A stretch of 64,000 nt of DNA from Bacteroidota bacterium (GCA_947449315.1 CANFRC010000007.1:1-64000); one strand, 5' to 3'. Counted from the first letter of the stretch, positions 9,727 to 19,811 are shown. Numbers and translations are program-made. Notes: generated from the sequence alone by a model not told the origin.

Positions 9727-10485
9727 ATGCTCATGAAAAAGATCCCTTTTTTTAACGGCTTATCGGCCATATTCAGTGTTTTGTTTTTAGTTAGTTGTAA
9801 TAATATGACGGTAACCACCGGTGATGGATCAAATAAGGTTGTAGGAAACGGGAAGTTAGTTTCAGAAAAAAAAGACATTAACTCATTTGATCAAATTGAT
9901 ATCGAAGGAGTTTTTAATGTTATTCTTACCCAGGGCGATCATGAAGCAGTAAAGGTGGAGACAGACGAGAATATTCAACCATTGATACTCGTGAGCATTG
10001 ATAATAATGTATTGTCTGTGAAGATGAAAGATAGTATATCGATTGACAAGATGAAAAAGATCAATGTATTTATCACCTTGGTTAACATAAATAAACTCAG
10101 TTCAGTAGGAGTAGGTAGTATAAAATGTACGAACCGATTAATGCTGCAGAATTTTGAATTTATAAATAAAGGGGTAGGAGCAACGGAGTTGAATGTGAGT
10201 GCCGATAAATTTACTGTCCGTTCCGAAACGGTTGGTGCTTTGTTTTTATCCGGTGAGGCCAAGGATGTGGTGATAAAAAATGAAGGAGTAGGAGTGATCA
10301 AGGCTTTTGATCTGAAAGCAGAAAAAGTGAGTTTGCATTCAGATGGTATTGGAGCAGCAGAAGTATATGCTTCCGATGAACTCAGCATTCATGCAAATGG
10401 TATGGGAGGAATACAATACAAAGGACATCCAAAGGTAAAGAATATCAAGAATGAAGGATTATGTAAAGTAGAAGAAGTAGAATAA
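9727..10485 (+). CDS. Head GIN domain lipoprotein (DUF2807)
   Basis: A 252-residue lipoprotein with lipobox LVSC (Cys24). The mature part (DINSFDQIDIEGVFNVILTQ, then repeated short beta segments such as INKLSSVGVGSI and VIKNEGVGVIKAF) matches the putative auto-transporter adhesin 'head GIN domain' (DUF2807), a right-handed beta-solenoid-like fold. GVG/GIG/GMG triplets recur about every 20 residues. It is likely exported; a role in adhesion is only the family label. It ends just before a bidirectional terminator shared with the next gene. ATG codons at 9727 and 9733 are both possible starts. Confidence 0.85.
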   Translation: MLMKKIPFFNGLSAIFSVLFLVSCNNMTVTTGDGSNKVVGNGKLVSEKKDINSFDQIDIEGVFNVILTQGDHEAVKVETDENIQPLILVSIDNNVLSVKMKDSISIDKMKKINVFITLVNINKLSSVGVGSIKCTNRLMLQNFEFINKGVGATELNVSADKFTVRSETVGALFLSGEAKDVVIKNEGVGVIKAFDLKAEKVSLHSDGIGAAEVYASDELSIHANGMGGIQYKGHPKVKNIKNEGLCKVEEVE

Positions 10486-10500
10486 TAGATGTGTTAAAAA

Positions 10501-10537
10501 AAAGAGCCTCGCAAAAAATTGCGAGGCTCTTTTTTTT
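10501..10537. terminator. Bidirectional rho-independent terminator
   Basis: AAAGAGCCTCGCAA (10501-10514), loop AAAA, TTGCGAGGCTCTTT (10519-10532): a 14-bp perfect stem with T-runs in both directions. It lies between the convergent GIN-domain and DUF6340 genes. Confidence 0.93.
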
Positions 10538-11534
10538 ATTCGTAGTTCAGTCTGTATTTTAATTTGTTAGCATATTCTCTTCCAACGCTGTTGCCATAAT
10601 CTTCATAGGCTTTTTTCGCCCATTGAAATGCTTCATTTGTTTTTCCTAACACTTCACAAGCAACAGCCATGTTTACGCATGCTCTCCCGGCATTTTTTCG
10701 GTTATTACTTTTTGTGAGTGGAGTCCATGTTTCCATTGCTCCTTCCCAATTGGATACTTCTGATTTACGGAATCCTGCTTTGAATTGTTGTTTTTCTTGC
10801 CCTTTTCCTCTTTTATACATGTCTCTTTTTACTGTGTAATACCCTGGCAAAAAGCGTTCAATGTATTCTTGTCCTGCAGCATAGGCGGTTTGTGGAAGTG
10901 CTTCTGGAGGAGGGATTGGTAAAACTCCTAGATCAAAATTCAAGTATTTTGTGCTTTGAGAGGCATCTATGATTTTTTGTACAGAAGGGTCATATAATCT
11001 CCAATAGCTTAATACGTTCATTCTAGCCTGACGAACTGGTGGAGGAGGAGACTGGCCTGAAATGACTGCACCAATCTGATTAGAAACATTGCTTAATAAT
11101 AAATCGGAATTAGAATCGAATGTTTCTAGGACTAATAGTGCATCAGCTTTAGAAGAGTCACAAATACTTTTAACAACATCCCAGGTTAATACTTCGGGAA
11201 CTTCACGGGTACCTGTTCCGTAACGTCTGCTATGTGAAGGAATAATGATGCTAATTCCCTGCCATCCATTCATGCGGTCAAAAACTCCTTTTAGACATTC
11301 GTCTGAAGCCTTTTTATCTGAACCAGCAATTTCACCAGACATTACAGCTTCTGCCATAGAATTGTTTTTTTCTTTCGGAGGAAGCGAACGGTTGATCACT
11401 ACAATATTGTGAATGTTATTGGGTAGCACCGCATTGGGTGCTGTCGGGTATTTTAAATTAACGTAACCGTATTTACTGCAACTTGAAAACAGAGCAGAAG
11501 CAATCAGCAGCAGCAGGAAGTAATATCGTTTCAT
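10536..11534 (-). CDS. DUF6340 family lipoprotein
   Basis: A 332-residue protein with a lipobox (ALFSSC, Cys19). Sequence features such as NIHNIVVINRSLPPKEKN, a proline run SPPPPVRQARMNVLSYW near 165, and a C-terminal TPR-like helical part (ACVNMAVACEVLGKTNEAFQWAKKAYEDYG) match the Bacteroidota DUF6340 family as I remember it. Function unknown; probably sits in the outer membrane facing the periplasm. A TAAATTTG -7 candidate lies at 11548-11555 on the same strand. It stands alone between two terminators. Confidence 0.75.
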   Translation of the reverse strand: MKRYYFLLLLIASALFSSCSKYGYVNLKYPTAPNAVLPNNIHNIVVINRSLPPKEKNNSMAEAVMSGEIAGSDKKASDECLKGVFDRMNGWQGISIIIPSHSRRYGTGTREVPEVLTWDVVKSICDSSKADALLVLETFDSNSDLLLSNVSNQIGAVISGQSPPPPVRQARMNVLSYWRLYDPSVQKIIDASQSTKYLNFDLGVLPIPPPEALPQTAYAAGQEYIERFLPGYYTVKRDMYKRGKGQEKQQFKAGFRKSEVSNWEGAMETWTPLTKSNNRKNAGRACVNMAVACEVLGKTNEAFQWAKKAYEDYGNSVGREYANKLKYRLNYE

Positions 11535-11663
11535 GTTTTTTATTTATCAAATTTAGTTAAAAATTCGAATTCTTTTTGAGTGGATGTCTGTAAGCTTTAT
11601 TTATCTCGTTTGGTGAGCAAATACAAATTAATTGGGGTGCTATGGTTAGGCCCTAATTGTCAT

Positions 11664-11696
11664 AAAAAAAAGAGCCTTGCAGCAATGCAAGGCTCT
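11664..11696 (-). terminator. Rho-independent terminator of the alpha-2-macroglobulin gene
   Basis: AGAGCCTTGCA (11671-11681) and TGCAAGGCTCT (11686-11696) form an 11-bp stem with a four-base loop. On the minus strand the stem is followed by a run of seven T, so it terminates leftward transcription. Confidence 0.9.
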
Positions 11697-11713
11697 GTAA
11701 TAAAATTATAAAA

Positions 11714-14700
11714 TTATTTCCCTCCCGGTTTCACTACTTCCACCCATTTACCCGGCTTACGTGAATTGATGGTATTGTCATACATCGCTTCGCAATAAAT
11801 AGTCGGTAAATAAAATCTTCCAATGTAAGCTGCATTCAATACAATTCGGAAGGTTTTTGATTTGTATGGTGAAATATCAAAGTAGGTATACACTCTGTCA
11901 TCACGGATGTCTTGGTAGTTAGGGTAATCACTTTTAATCACACTTTCTGCATCATCCATGCGTGTGTTATGAATTTCCCAACCACTCGGAAAAATCTGTG
12001 TAAGCGCCATCTGTAAATATTCACCTCGCACTCCCGGGTTCGTAATTTGTACTTCTGCAATGAAGTCCGTTCCTTGTTCCAACTTCGTTACATCGATCAC
12101 ACCGCCACTCATATTCGTGTAATTAATCGCTACGTTCAGGTCGTTGTCCACATTTGTTTGATCACCAGTTTCCGGAATCCCTTCTAAGATCACACGTGCA
12201 AAAATAACACCAGTGCCATTGTTGGTGATGGTCACATTAGCCGGTGCAGCACCTTTTAAGGTCATGTCAATTTGTTTCACTGGTAATTGTGTATTCAAGA
12301 TGATAGGCGCATTGGTGTTTATTTTTACATTGTATTTCATTTCTTTGCTAGCACCACCAGCTGTCGCAAATTTAGAAACAGCAATTAAACAATAGGCAGT
12401 TGTTTGTGTGCTCATCCAGTCGTTACGGCTCAATGCAACAGAAATACCTTTTACCAATGGTGCTGCTTTTGCTTTCATATCCAGCAATGTCAACGTTTCC
12501 AGGATCATTGCTTCGTCACGGTCGTTCGAACCATAACTGTAGCCCATTTCACAATACCTCGGAATAGCGGTAGTTAAATTGGAAATTAATTTTTTTGCTG
12601 TTTCCGGTTGCCCCACCTTTACATATGCTGCAGCCAATCGCCATTTCGCAGCCACAGATAAATCACCATATTCTTTCAGTCTATTCATTGCGCCTAGCTC
12701 AGGTGCTTTCGCTAAAGCAAGTGTGTACAAACGATAGGCTTGTTGTAGATCATTGTTATAATAGTAATAATTATCACGTGAATGAGGCGTCCAGTTGTTG
12801 GCCATATTTCGTTGATAACGTTTCCAGTTTTCGATCACACCAGGAGGTAAGGTATAGCCTTTCATTTCTGCTTCAAGCATAAAGTGACCTGCATAACTTG
12901 TTCCCCAATCGTCTGCTTCATATTGTCCGGCCCAATAGCTCATTCCACCGTTGGAGGTTTGGAATTGTTTGATGCGTTCAATACCTGCTTTGATATTTTT
13001 GTTGATGGCAATTTTGAAATCGCTGTTCAGTTCCATGATGTCGTTCAGATACAATTGCGGGAATACTGCTGAAGTCGTTTGTTCAATACATCCATGCGGA
13101 TACTCAATTAAATATTTCAAACGCTCTCCTAAATTAATAGGAGGGATGCTCGATAATTCGATGGTTCCTTTATTGGTTCCGGTCATGCCTGCAGGCGTGT
13201 AAGGTGAAGTCCAGGTCTTGCCTACTTCGATGACACTTTCAACTACATTGATCACTTTCGGATTCGGATTACGCACATCTATTTGAATGTCGTAATTCGC
13301 TTTCTCCGATCCGCTGGTGGCTACAATTTTTACTTTACCAATACCCAATTTAGAATTTACTTTCAATTTGAAAGTGACTACTTCATCACCGGTTTCTTTG
13401 AACGTGATTGGTTTAGATGTGCCATCCAATGCGCTGAACATACCATTCATCTGAATATTCACTTTTACATTCTTCACTTGTTTTTCCATCGCGAACACAT
13501 CAACTGCTAAATCCACTTCTTCTCCTGGACCTACTACACGCGGCAATGTTCCAAGAATCATCAATGGCTTGCGCACAGGTGTTGTTTTTTCGGCAGAGCC
13601 ATAGGCTTGTTTGTAACCCGCTATTACCATCGTTCTTACCGAACCCACATATTGTGGCATCATGAATTCATGTGTTTGTTTTTCTCCTTTTTTTAGGAAG
13701 TAAGGACCCATGAATTTCACCATCGGTTTAAATCGGTTGGCTTTGTTGCCTGCTTTGTTATTAATGTCACCGTCACCACCAATCGCTAAGATGCGCGACA
13801 GCTCTGCTCCGTAAGCACCCATTACTAAATCGAAAAGATCCCATGTTTTAACACCCAATGCTTCATGTGCATAAAAAGCACCCCAAGGATCTGGCGTTTT
13901 AAATCGTGTGATATCCAATAATCCTTCATCCACAATGGCGATGGTATAGGTCATTTCTTTTCCGTCTTTTTCAGAAACCGTTAAGCTTGATTTTGTTTCC
14001 GGACTCCATTTCTCAGGTGTCACGATCACCGGATTCAAATGTGTTTGAGGGTCTTCTACCGAAATAGGGATTACACCATACAAACGAATTGGTAAGTCGT
14101 TGATCGTTTGTGCATGCGGCTGAACAAGTGTTACGTTCACATACACGTTCGGTGTCATGTCAGCGGTCACAGGAAATTCGAAATTCGTTTCTCCTTTTTT
14201 TGTTTCTGCCCAATATGCTTTGATCACTTTCGAACCACTCTCTACACTTATCAATGCGCGACCTTCAGCACTGGAAGGGATTGTTAATTTTACTTTGTCG
14301 CCTACGTTGTATAATTTTTTATCACTCGAGAAGGATAATAAGGTAGCACCTTCATTTCCTTTCGGAGAGGAGCCTGCCCAAGATGGCCAATCGATGTAAA
14401 CGGTCTGTCCGGTGCGGTGTCCGCTTTCTTCATCGGTCACACAAACATAATAGCGTCCCCACTCTGGGCGGTTTACACGCAATACAAATTGTCCTTTACC
14501 ATTGGAAGTAGAGATCCATTGGTCTTGCAAAGGAGCTTTGTATTCATTACCCACATAATTGGCAAGATCACCATCATAGGAATCCCACCACCAGCGCCAA
14601 CCAACTTTATAAACCTGCACATGTAGTTTACTTTTCGAAATTGGTTTCCCATCGCTGTCAACCGTTGCTACTTTAATAATGTGATTGGTATCAGTTAGTA

Positions 14701-17350
14701 GCATGCCGCTGTATTTATTTCCTTCCGGTACTTTAATACCCACATAAGAAGTATAAGGAGAATACGGCATTGAGAATTGATCCACGCTGAAGGCACCGCC
14801 TTGTTCGAACACACGTACTTTAAAGTTCGCACGTAAGAGACCGGGAGCAGCATCTTTTACGGTAATATTCGGTTTGATGCTTGCCTTTCCTTGCTCATCG
14901 GTGTTGCCATCAAAAATAGTTTGCGCTTCCGATGTGAAACTTCTAGCCTGATCATCAAAATTATATTCTTCATATTTCTTGAAAGTGGTTTTTGTCTGGT
15001 TTAAGGTTACTTCCACTTTCGCATTTAAATTTTTCGCTATAGCACCTACCAACCATTTTACTTCCAGTGTTCCATTCTGATCTTTATGCGCAATAGAAAG
15101 TTTGTCCACGCTGAAATCCAATTTCAATTTCAATCGGTTCGGCATAATGGTTTCTATCTTGATGTTCTTTGTGAACCATGCACCGCCTACTTTTACACGA
15201 GCGGTCCAGTTTCCTGTCGGAGAACTTTTCTCGGTTGTTGTTGTAAAATTATAAAAACCATTAAGTCCACTAGTCTTCACCATCTTCCGGAACACTTGTC
15301 CTTGCGGATTTAATAATTCAAATTCAACAGGATGATTTTTTGGAAGGGTGTTTAATTTATCTTCGAGCATAAAGGTTAAGAACAAGGTGTCACCTGGACG
15401 CCATACTCCGCGCTCACCATAAATGAATCCTTTCAATCCTTTTTGTACTTCTTCACCAGACACATCAAACGCACTTAAAGATAAAGCTGAGCCATCATCT
15501 AATTTTAAGTAGCCGCGTTGTTTTCCTGTTTTTGCAACCAATAAGAAAGGTTTCTTTTTGAATGTGGCATTGCACATGCCATCGGCATCGGTCTTTAATG
15601 TCTTGATAACCTGTAGCTGATAATCCAACAACTCCATTGTTACATTCGGCATTGGTTTTGTCGTCACTAAATTAGTAACGATAAAATTCATAGATCCGTC
15701 AGTTCCTCGTTTAGCAATCAATCCAAGATTGGATGCCAATACATTACGACTTACTTCTCTGCTTCTGTAATAATATTTGCTGCAAGGATTATCACGTTGC
15801 TCATAACTGTCGTTGTAATTGTATTCCCCTTCGTCACCTTCATCATAATATTCACTTTCATTATAATAATAATCACCATAGTAATCCCAATCTTTTTCAT
15901 CGTCATCATCGGTGCCGTCATTTTTTATTTCGGTCATGTCGCTGCCGTTATCAAAAATAGCTGAGGACCCAGTATCTGTGCTGTCGCATTTATAGGTAGA
16001 GTATTCTTTTTTGAAACTGATGATGATCTTATAGATTGCACCCGGTTCAGTTTTAATTAACTGTGCTAGATCGAACGAATAGGTGTTCCATTTACCTAAG
16101 TCATTGGCGCTTTTTTGTGTCAGCTGAATTGTTTTCTTCAAAACGACTTTTCCTACGCGTCTCAATTCACGATCACCTTCCATATTATTTACCTGAAGGA
16201 ACTGTGGAATATTTTTTTCGTAGATCTTTAATATTTTCACATCAACAGCTTTTAAACTCACCGCTTTGAATGGAAATATCAAACCGTTGGAGTTTGGAAG
16301 AATCACACCGTTGCCGATTAACTGCACTTCCGGTTTTAGTTCTTCGAACAACACTTCCAACACATAACGTGAACGTAAAGGCATCCCTAAAATATTTTTT
16401 ACACCCAATTCTGCGGTGATGGTTTGTGCACCTACCAGTCTGTTTTGAGGATAGACGCGTACTTCATTGTCGGCAATAATATATTTTAATGGAGCACCAC
16501 CAGTAAGTGAAATCAATCCATCTAAATTTTGATTTTCTAGGATAGGGTCCGAAAACTGTATCACAGCATATTGTTCAGGACTTTGAATAACTTTCACATT
16601 CACTACTTTAAAATCACCTAGCGCAGGAATCTCGATCGTTTTACTTCCTTTTATATTACTCACATCCAATGCGTCACCATTCCAGGAAAGTTCTACTTTG
16701 CCCGGATTTTCAGTGCGTTGAATGCCATCTACTGTAAATCTGGAAACCGTTCTGTTGCCTTCATGGATCCAGGTGATAGGTAGAGATTTTCCATTTTGCT
16801 TTACCGTCACAGTATTTTCTATTGCTCGCGGATCTGCTACATCAGCTGTCGATAGCGTACCATCTAAACGTTGTACACGCAATTGTTTTTTATCTGTAGT
16901 AGTCATTCCATCTACAAAAACTTCAAACGATTGTTGCATCGTTTGAAAATCGAATTTGAATGTTTCAAATTCAGAAGGAACATCTAAGATGTTGGATAAA
17001 TAAAATTCAGCATCGTAGTGTGTCTTAGTAGGCAATGGTTTTTCGGGACGAAACTCAATTGTTCTGCTATCGATCCAAATAGCCACACCTTTTATATTCG
17101 GAGAAAATTCAAACAACGATTTATCGATTGGTTTTCCTATTTCGATTGGAGTAGTATTTTCATTGGTCAATAAAATTCGGATGGTTGATTCACATGAGAT
17201 GATTCCGGATGTATATGCGTTAATATACGCGCTGAATGCAGGATTCGTCTTTTCTTCATGAGAGGAGGAATGCAATTTGCTAAATACGGTAAGTCCAATC
17301 AGGCAGGCAGCAACAAGACCTGCAATGAATAATAACAGTCGTTTCGACAT
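11714..17350 (-). CDS. Bacterial alpha-2-macroglobulin with thioester motif
   Basis: A 1878-residue periplasmic protease trap of the bacterial alpha-2-macroglobulin family (MG domains, bait region, thioester domain). The thioester motif is intact: YPHGCIEQ with Cys1421 and Gln1424, which cross-link to an attacking protease. The N-terminus has a hydrophobic leader; VAAC (Cys16) could be a lipobox, but the next residues are hydrophobic, so a plain membrane anchor is also possible. Typical blocks are visible (KGFIYGERGVWRPGDTLFL; YTIAIVDEGLLDITRFKTPD; KPLMILGTLPRVVGPGEEV). Residues ~470-520 hold an unusual insert rich in Asp, Glu and Tyr. No penicillin-binding protein 1C is adjacent, unlike the enterobacterial arrangement; the divergent neighbour is a Prc-type protease. 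Confidence 0.95.
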   Translation of the reverse strand: MSKRLLLFIAGLVAACLIGLTVFSKLHSSSHEEKTNPAFSAYINAYTSGIISCESTIRILLTNENTTPIEIGKPIDKSLFEFSPNIKGVAIWIDSRTIEFRPEKPLPTKTHYDAEFYLSNILDVPSEFETFKFDFQTMQQSFEVFVDGMTTTDKKQLRVQRLDGTLSTADVADPRAIENTVTVKQNGKSLPITWIHEGNRTVSRFTVDGIQRTENPGKVELSWNGDALDVSNIKGSKTIEIPALGDFKVVNVKVIQSPEQYAVIQFSDPILENQNLDGLISLTGGAPLKYIIADNEVRVYPQNRLVGAQTITAELGVKNILGMPLRSRYVLEVLFEELKPEVQLIGNGVILPNSNGLIFPFKAVSLKAVDVKILKIYEKNIPQFLQVNNMEGDRELRRVGKVVLKKTIQLTQKSANDLGKWNTYSFDLAQLIKTEPGAIYKIIISFKKEYSTYKCDSTDTGSSAIFDNGSDMTEIKNDGTDDDDEKDWDYYGDYYYNESEYYDEGDEGEYNYNDSYEQRDNPCSKYYYRSREVSRNVLASNLGLIAKRGTDGSMNFIVTNLVTTKPMPNVTMELLDYQLQVIKTLKTDADGMCNATFKKKPFLLVAKTGKQRGYLKLDDGSALSLSAFDVSGEEVQKGLKGFIYGERGVWRPGDTLFLTFMLEDKLNTLPKNHPVEFELLNPQGQVFRKMVKTSGLNGFYNFTTTTEKSSPTGNWTARVKVGGAWFTKNIKIETIMPNRLKLKLDFSVDKLSIAHKDQNGTLEVKWLVGAIAKNLNAKVEVTLNQTKTTFKKYEEYNFDDQARSFTSEAQTIFDGNTDEQGKASIKPNITVKDAAPGLLRANFKVRVFEQGGAFSVDQFSMPYSPYTSYVGIKVPEGNKYSGMLLTDTNHIIKVATVDSDGKPISKSKLHVQVYKVGWRWWWDSYDGDLANYVGNEYKAPLQDQWISTSNGKGQFVLRVNRPEWGRYYVCVTDEESGHRTGQTVYIDWPSWAGSSPKGNEGATLLSFSSDKKLYNVGDKVKLTIPSSAEGRALISVESGSKVIKAYWAETKKGETNFEFPVTADMTPNVYVNVTLVQPHAQTINDLPIRLYGVIPISVEDPQTHLNPVIVTPEKWSPETKSSLTVSEKDGKEMTYTIAIVDEGLLDITRFKTPDPWGAFYAHEALGVKTWDLFDLVMGAYGAELSRILAIGGDGDINNKAGNKANRFKPMVKFMGPYFLKKGEKQTHEFMMPQYVGSVRTMVIAGYKQAYGSAEKTTPVRKPLMILGTLPRVVGPGEEVDLAVDVFAMEKQVKNVKVNIQMNGMFSALDGTSKPITFKETGDEVVTFKLKVNSKLGIGKVKIVATSGSEKANYDIQIDVRNPNPKVINVVESVIEVGKTWTSPYTPAGMTGTNKGTIELSSIPPINLGERLKYLIEYPHGCIEQTTSAVFPQLYLNDIMELNSDFKIAINKNIKAGIERIKQFQTSNGGMSYWAGQYEADDWGTSYAGHFMLEAEMKGYTLPPGVIENWKRYQRNMANNWTPHSRDNYYYYNNDLQQAYRLYTLALAKAPELGAMNRLKEYGDLSVAAKWRLAAAYVKVGQPETAKKLISNLTTAIPRYCEMGYSYGSNDRDEAMILETLTLLDMKAKAAPLVKGISVALSRNDWMSTQTTAYCLIAVSKFATAGGASKEMKYNVKINTNAPIILNTQLPVKQIDMTLKGAAPANVTITNNGTGVIFARVILEGIPETGDQTNVDNDLNVAINYTNMSGGVIDVTKLEQGTDFIAEVQITNPGVRGEYLQMALTQIFPSGWEIHNTRMDDAESVIKSDYPNYQDIRDDRVYTYFDISPYKSKTFRIVLNAAYIGRFYLPTIYCEAMYDNTINSRKPGKWVEVVKPGGK

Positions 17351-17433
17351 TTTTTTAGGAAATTTTTTTGGTTAGAATGATGGGTGTATGAATTTTGAAG
17401 TAAATGTATAGCAAAATAACATTCTGTTATAAA

Positions 17434-17465
17434 TTGTTAAATAATATTTTTCGGGTATAACTTTG
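17434..17465 (+). promoter_or_regulatory. Bacteroidota-type promoter, probably for the Prc protease
   Basis: TTG at 17434-17436, 21 bases, TAACTTTG at 17458-17465. Both boxes and spacing fit the consensus. The implied leader is ~240 bases, unusually long for this window. Confidence 0.6.
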
Positions 17466-17525
17466 GGGATATTTGAGCGTTAGGAGAATGGTAATTTGTT
17501 CTTATTGGGATGTATTTAATTTGTT

Positions 17526-17606
17526 CGTCATTGCGAATGAAAAAGCTCAAAATTATACTCGTTTGATCGAATTAGTTGACTTTGGCAATCTCTTTGAAGC
17601 ATCTTA
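17526..17606. repeat. Degenerate dispersed intergenic repeat, copy 1
   Basis: Begins CGTCATTGCGAATGAA and contains GGCAATCTC further on, the hallmarks of the short palindromic intergenic repeats common in Bacteroidota genomes. It shares the first 11 bases with the copy at 24588. The rest has decayed. Confidence 0.35.
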
Positions 17607-17711
17607 AATAATACAACAGAACTGTTCATCATTATTATCGTAAAAAGTGGAGCCCTTTCTACATTTCATAACACGCAGATTAATCGTCTCGATAGTAGTC
17701 GGGACGTAAAA

Positions 17712-19811
17712 ATGTTTAATTTTACCCTTATGACAAGAACTAAAAAATTATTATTCCTGATCCCTGTTGCAGTGGCAATGGTTTCAGCGACCTATATTGT
17801 TCAATCAGATAAAGAAGCAGCCATCGATCAAATTTTGATGCAAAGCCTTAAAAACGTTCATTATGCTCCTATGGAGGTGAACGATAAATTTTCCGAAAAG
17901 GTTCTTAAGCTTTATCTGCAGCGCCTCGATTACAATAAGAAATTCCTAATTCAGTCCGATGTGGATGAACTTCAGAAATTCAATCATTCCATCGATGATG
18001 ACGTTAATAACGGAACCTTCATCTTTTTTGATAAGTCGCTTGAGATCATCAATAAACGTGTGGATGAAGCAAAAAGTTATTACACGGATATTCTCTCTAA
18101 ACCTTTTGATTTTAATTCCGATGAGGAAGTGCAGTTGGATGCCGAAAAGCTGACCTACGCTAAAAACAAAGATTCTTTAAAAGAAGAGTGGCGTAAATCC
18201 TTAAAATACCAAACGCTTTCTCGTGTTATAGAATTGATGGATAACCAAACAAAAGCAAAAGAGAAAAGCGATACGGTAAAGATCAAAACCAGAGAAGAGT
18301 TGGAAATCGATGCACGTAAAAAGATACTAAAGAACAATGACGATTACTTTAAACGAATTAAAGAATTCGATCGTGACGACCGTATTGAAATTTATTTTAA
18401 TGCGATAACAGGAATCTATGATCCGCACACTGAATTCTTCGCACCGAAAGCAAAAGCAAACTTTGATATCAGCATGAGCGGGCAATTAGAAGGAATTGGA
18501 GCTCAACTGCAGGAGAAAGATGGTTATATTAAAGTTAGCAGTATTGTTCCTGGAAGTGCGTCTTATAAGCAAGGACAATTAAAAACGGGAGACATTATCT
18601 TAAAAGTTGGACAAGGAGCTGCTGATCCTGTGGATGTGGTAGACATGAAACTGGATGATGCTGTTCAATTGATCAGAGGTAAAAAAGGTACGGAAGTGAG
18701 ATTGACCGTTAAGAAGCCGGATGGAAGTGCGATCATTATTCCAATCATCCGCGATATTGTTGTTATGGAAGATTCGTATGTTCAATCGGTGATCTTGAAA
18801 GGAAAGAAAAATATTGGCTACATTAAACTTCCATCATTCTATGCAGATTTTAATGGTAAAGGCGGAAGGAGTTGTTCGATAGATATGAAGAAAGAACTTC
18901 AGAAGCTGAATGAAGAAAAAGTGGATGGTATTGTTTTAGATCTTCGTTACAATGGCGGTGGTTCTTTGTCAGATGTTGTGGATATGGCGGGATTATTCAT
19001 TGATACGGGAGCAGTTGTTCAGGTTAAACAAAGAGAGGGGAAAGCACAAGTACTGAGAGACCGAGCAAGGGGTGTTGTGTATAATGGTCCTTTAACGATC
19101 ATTGTGAATTCTAATTCGGCTTCGGCTTCTGAAATTATGGCAGCAGCCATGCAGGATTATCACCGTGCAGTCATTGTTGGGACTTCACCCACATCTTTTG
19201 GAAAAGGTACCGTGCAACGTTTTTACGACTTGGATGATTACGTTCCACCCGCTTATGCAAATGTTAAACCTTTAGGCTCCGTAAAAATCACTACCCAGAA
19301 GTTTTACCGTATCAATGGAGGTGCCACACAGTTAAAAGGAGTGATCCCTGATATTACCCTTCCGGATCCGTATTATTTATTGGATCAAGGCGAAAAAGAA
19401 CAAGATTATCCGATGGCCTGGGACGAGATCAGTCCGGCAGGATACATTCCTGTTAAGCCTTCCTATTCCTTAGAAAAGTTGAAAGCTAACAGTGAAGAAC
19501 GTGTAAAAAACAGCGCAGGTTTTGCGATATTAAATGAAACGGCAAAACGTTTGAAGAAACAAAAAGATGATACCATGGTATCCCTGAATTTTGATAAATA
19601 TGTTGCGGAGCAAAAGCAATACAAAGACGAATCTAAAAAAATGGATGAGTTGGATAAAGAAATCCCTGGATTCGATGTGGTTGCTTTAAAAGCGGATGCA
19701 TTTTCTAATAGCGATACTATTAAAGTTAATCGAAATAAAGAATGGTACAAAGCCATTAAGAAAGATATCTACCTGCATGAAACGATCTCTATCATGGATG
19801 AGATGAAATAA
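17712..19811 (+). CDS. prc: Carboxy-terminal processing protease, Prc/Tsp type (S41)
   Basis: A 699-residue protease with an N-terminal membrane/signal segment (KLLFLIPVAVAMVSATYIV), helical N-domain, a PDZ domain (~264-350, with GSASYKQGQLKTGDIILKVG), the S41 catalytic core and a lysine-rich C-terminal domain as in Prc. The catalytic dyad is visible: Ser473 in SASASE and Lys498 in FGKGTVQ, 25 residues apart as in E. coli Prc. It should degrade or trim periplasmic and lipid-anchored substrates from their C-termini. The first ATG (17712) and one at 17730 are both possible; the later one gives a more usual leader. It is divergent from alpha-2-macroglobulin, itself a protease trap. Confidence 0.95.
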   Translation: MFNFTLMTRTKKLLFLIPVAVAMVSATYIVQSDKEAAIDQILMQSLKNVHYAPMEVNDKFSEKVLKLYLQRLDYNKKFLIQSDVDELQKFNHSIDDDVNNGTFIFFDKSLEIINKRVDEAKSYYTDILSKPFDFNSDEEVQLDAEKLTYAKNKDSLKEEWRKSLKYQTLSRVIELMDNQTKAKEKSDTVKIKTREELEIDARKKILKNNDDYFKRIKEFDRDDRIEIYFNAITGIYDPHTEFFAPKAKANFDISMSGQLEGIGAQLQEKDGYIKVSSIVPGSASYKQGQLKTGDIILKVGQGAADPVDVVDMKLDDAVQLIRGKKGTEVRLTVKKPDGSAIIIPIIRDIVVMEDSYVQSVILKGKKNIGYIKLPSFYADFNGKGGRSCSIDMKKELQKLNEEKVDGIVLDLRYNGGGSLSDVVDMAGLFIDTGAVVQVKQREGKAQVLRDRARGVVYNGPLTIIVNSNSASASEIMAAAMQDYHRAVIVGTSPTSFGKGTVQRFYDLDDYVPPAYANVKPLGSVKITTQKFYRINGGATQLKGVIPDITLPDPYYLLDQGEKEQDYPMAWDEISPAGYIPVKPSYSLEKLKANSEERVKNSAGFAILNETAKRLKKQKDDTMVSLNFDKYVAEQKQYKDESKKMDELDKEIPGFDVVALKADAFSNSDTIKVNRNKEWYKAIKKDIYLHETISIMDEMK

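Larger units (their letters stand above)
17351..17711. other. Divergent intergenic region, 361 bp
   Basis: No ORF of note. It contains a good rightward promoter (17434-17465), a degenerate copy of a dispersed repeat starting with CGTCATTGCGA (17526), and then ~100 bases without recognisable structure before the protease start. No tRNA or known riboswitch was recognised. Confidence 0.6.

Noticed and set aside
9975-10388. 137-codon frame opposite the GIN-domain gene
   Set aside because: Fully inside a recognised lipoprotein gene on the other strand; repeats in the real gene keep the antisense frame open.
15733-15960. His-rich 75-codon frame on the + strand
   Set aside because: It is the antisense of the Asp/Tyr-rich insert of alpha-2-macroglobulin, not a metal-binding protein.
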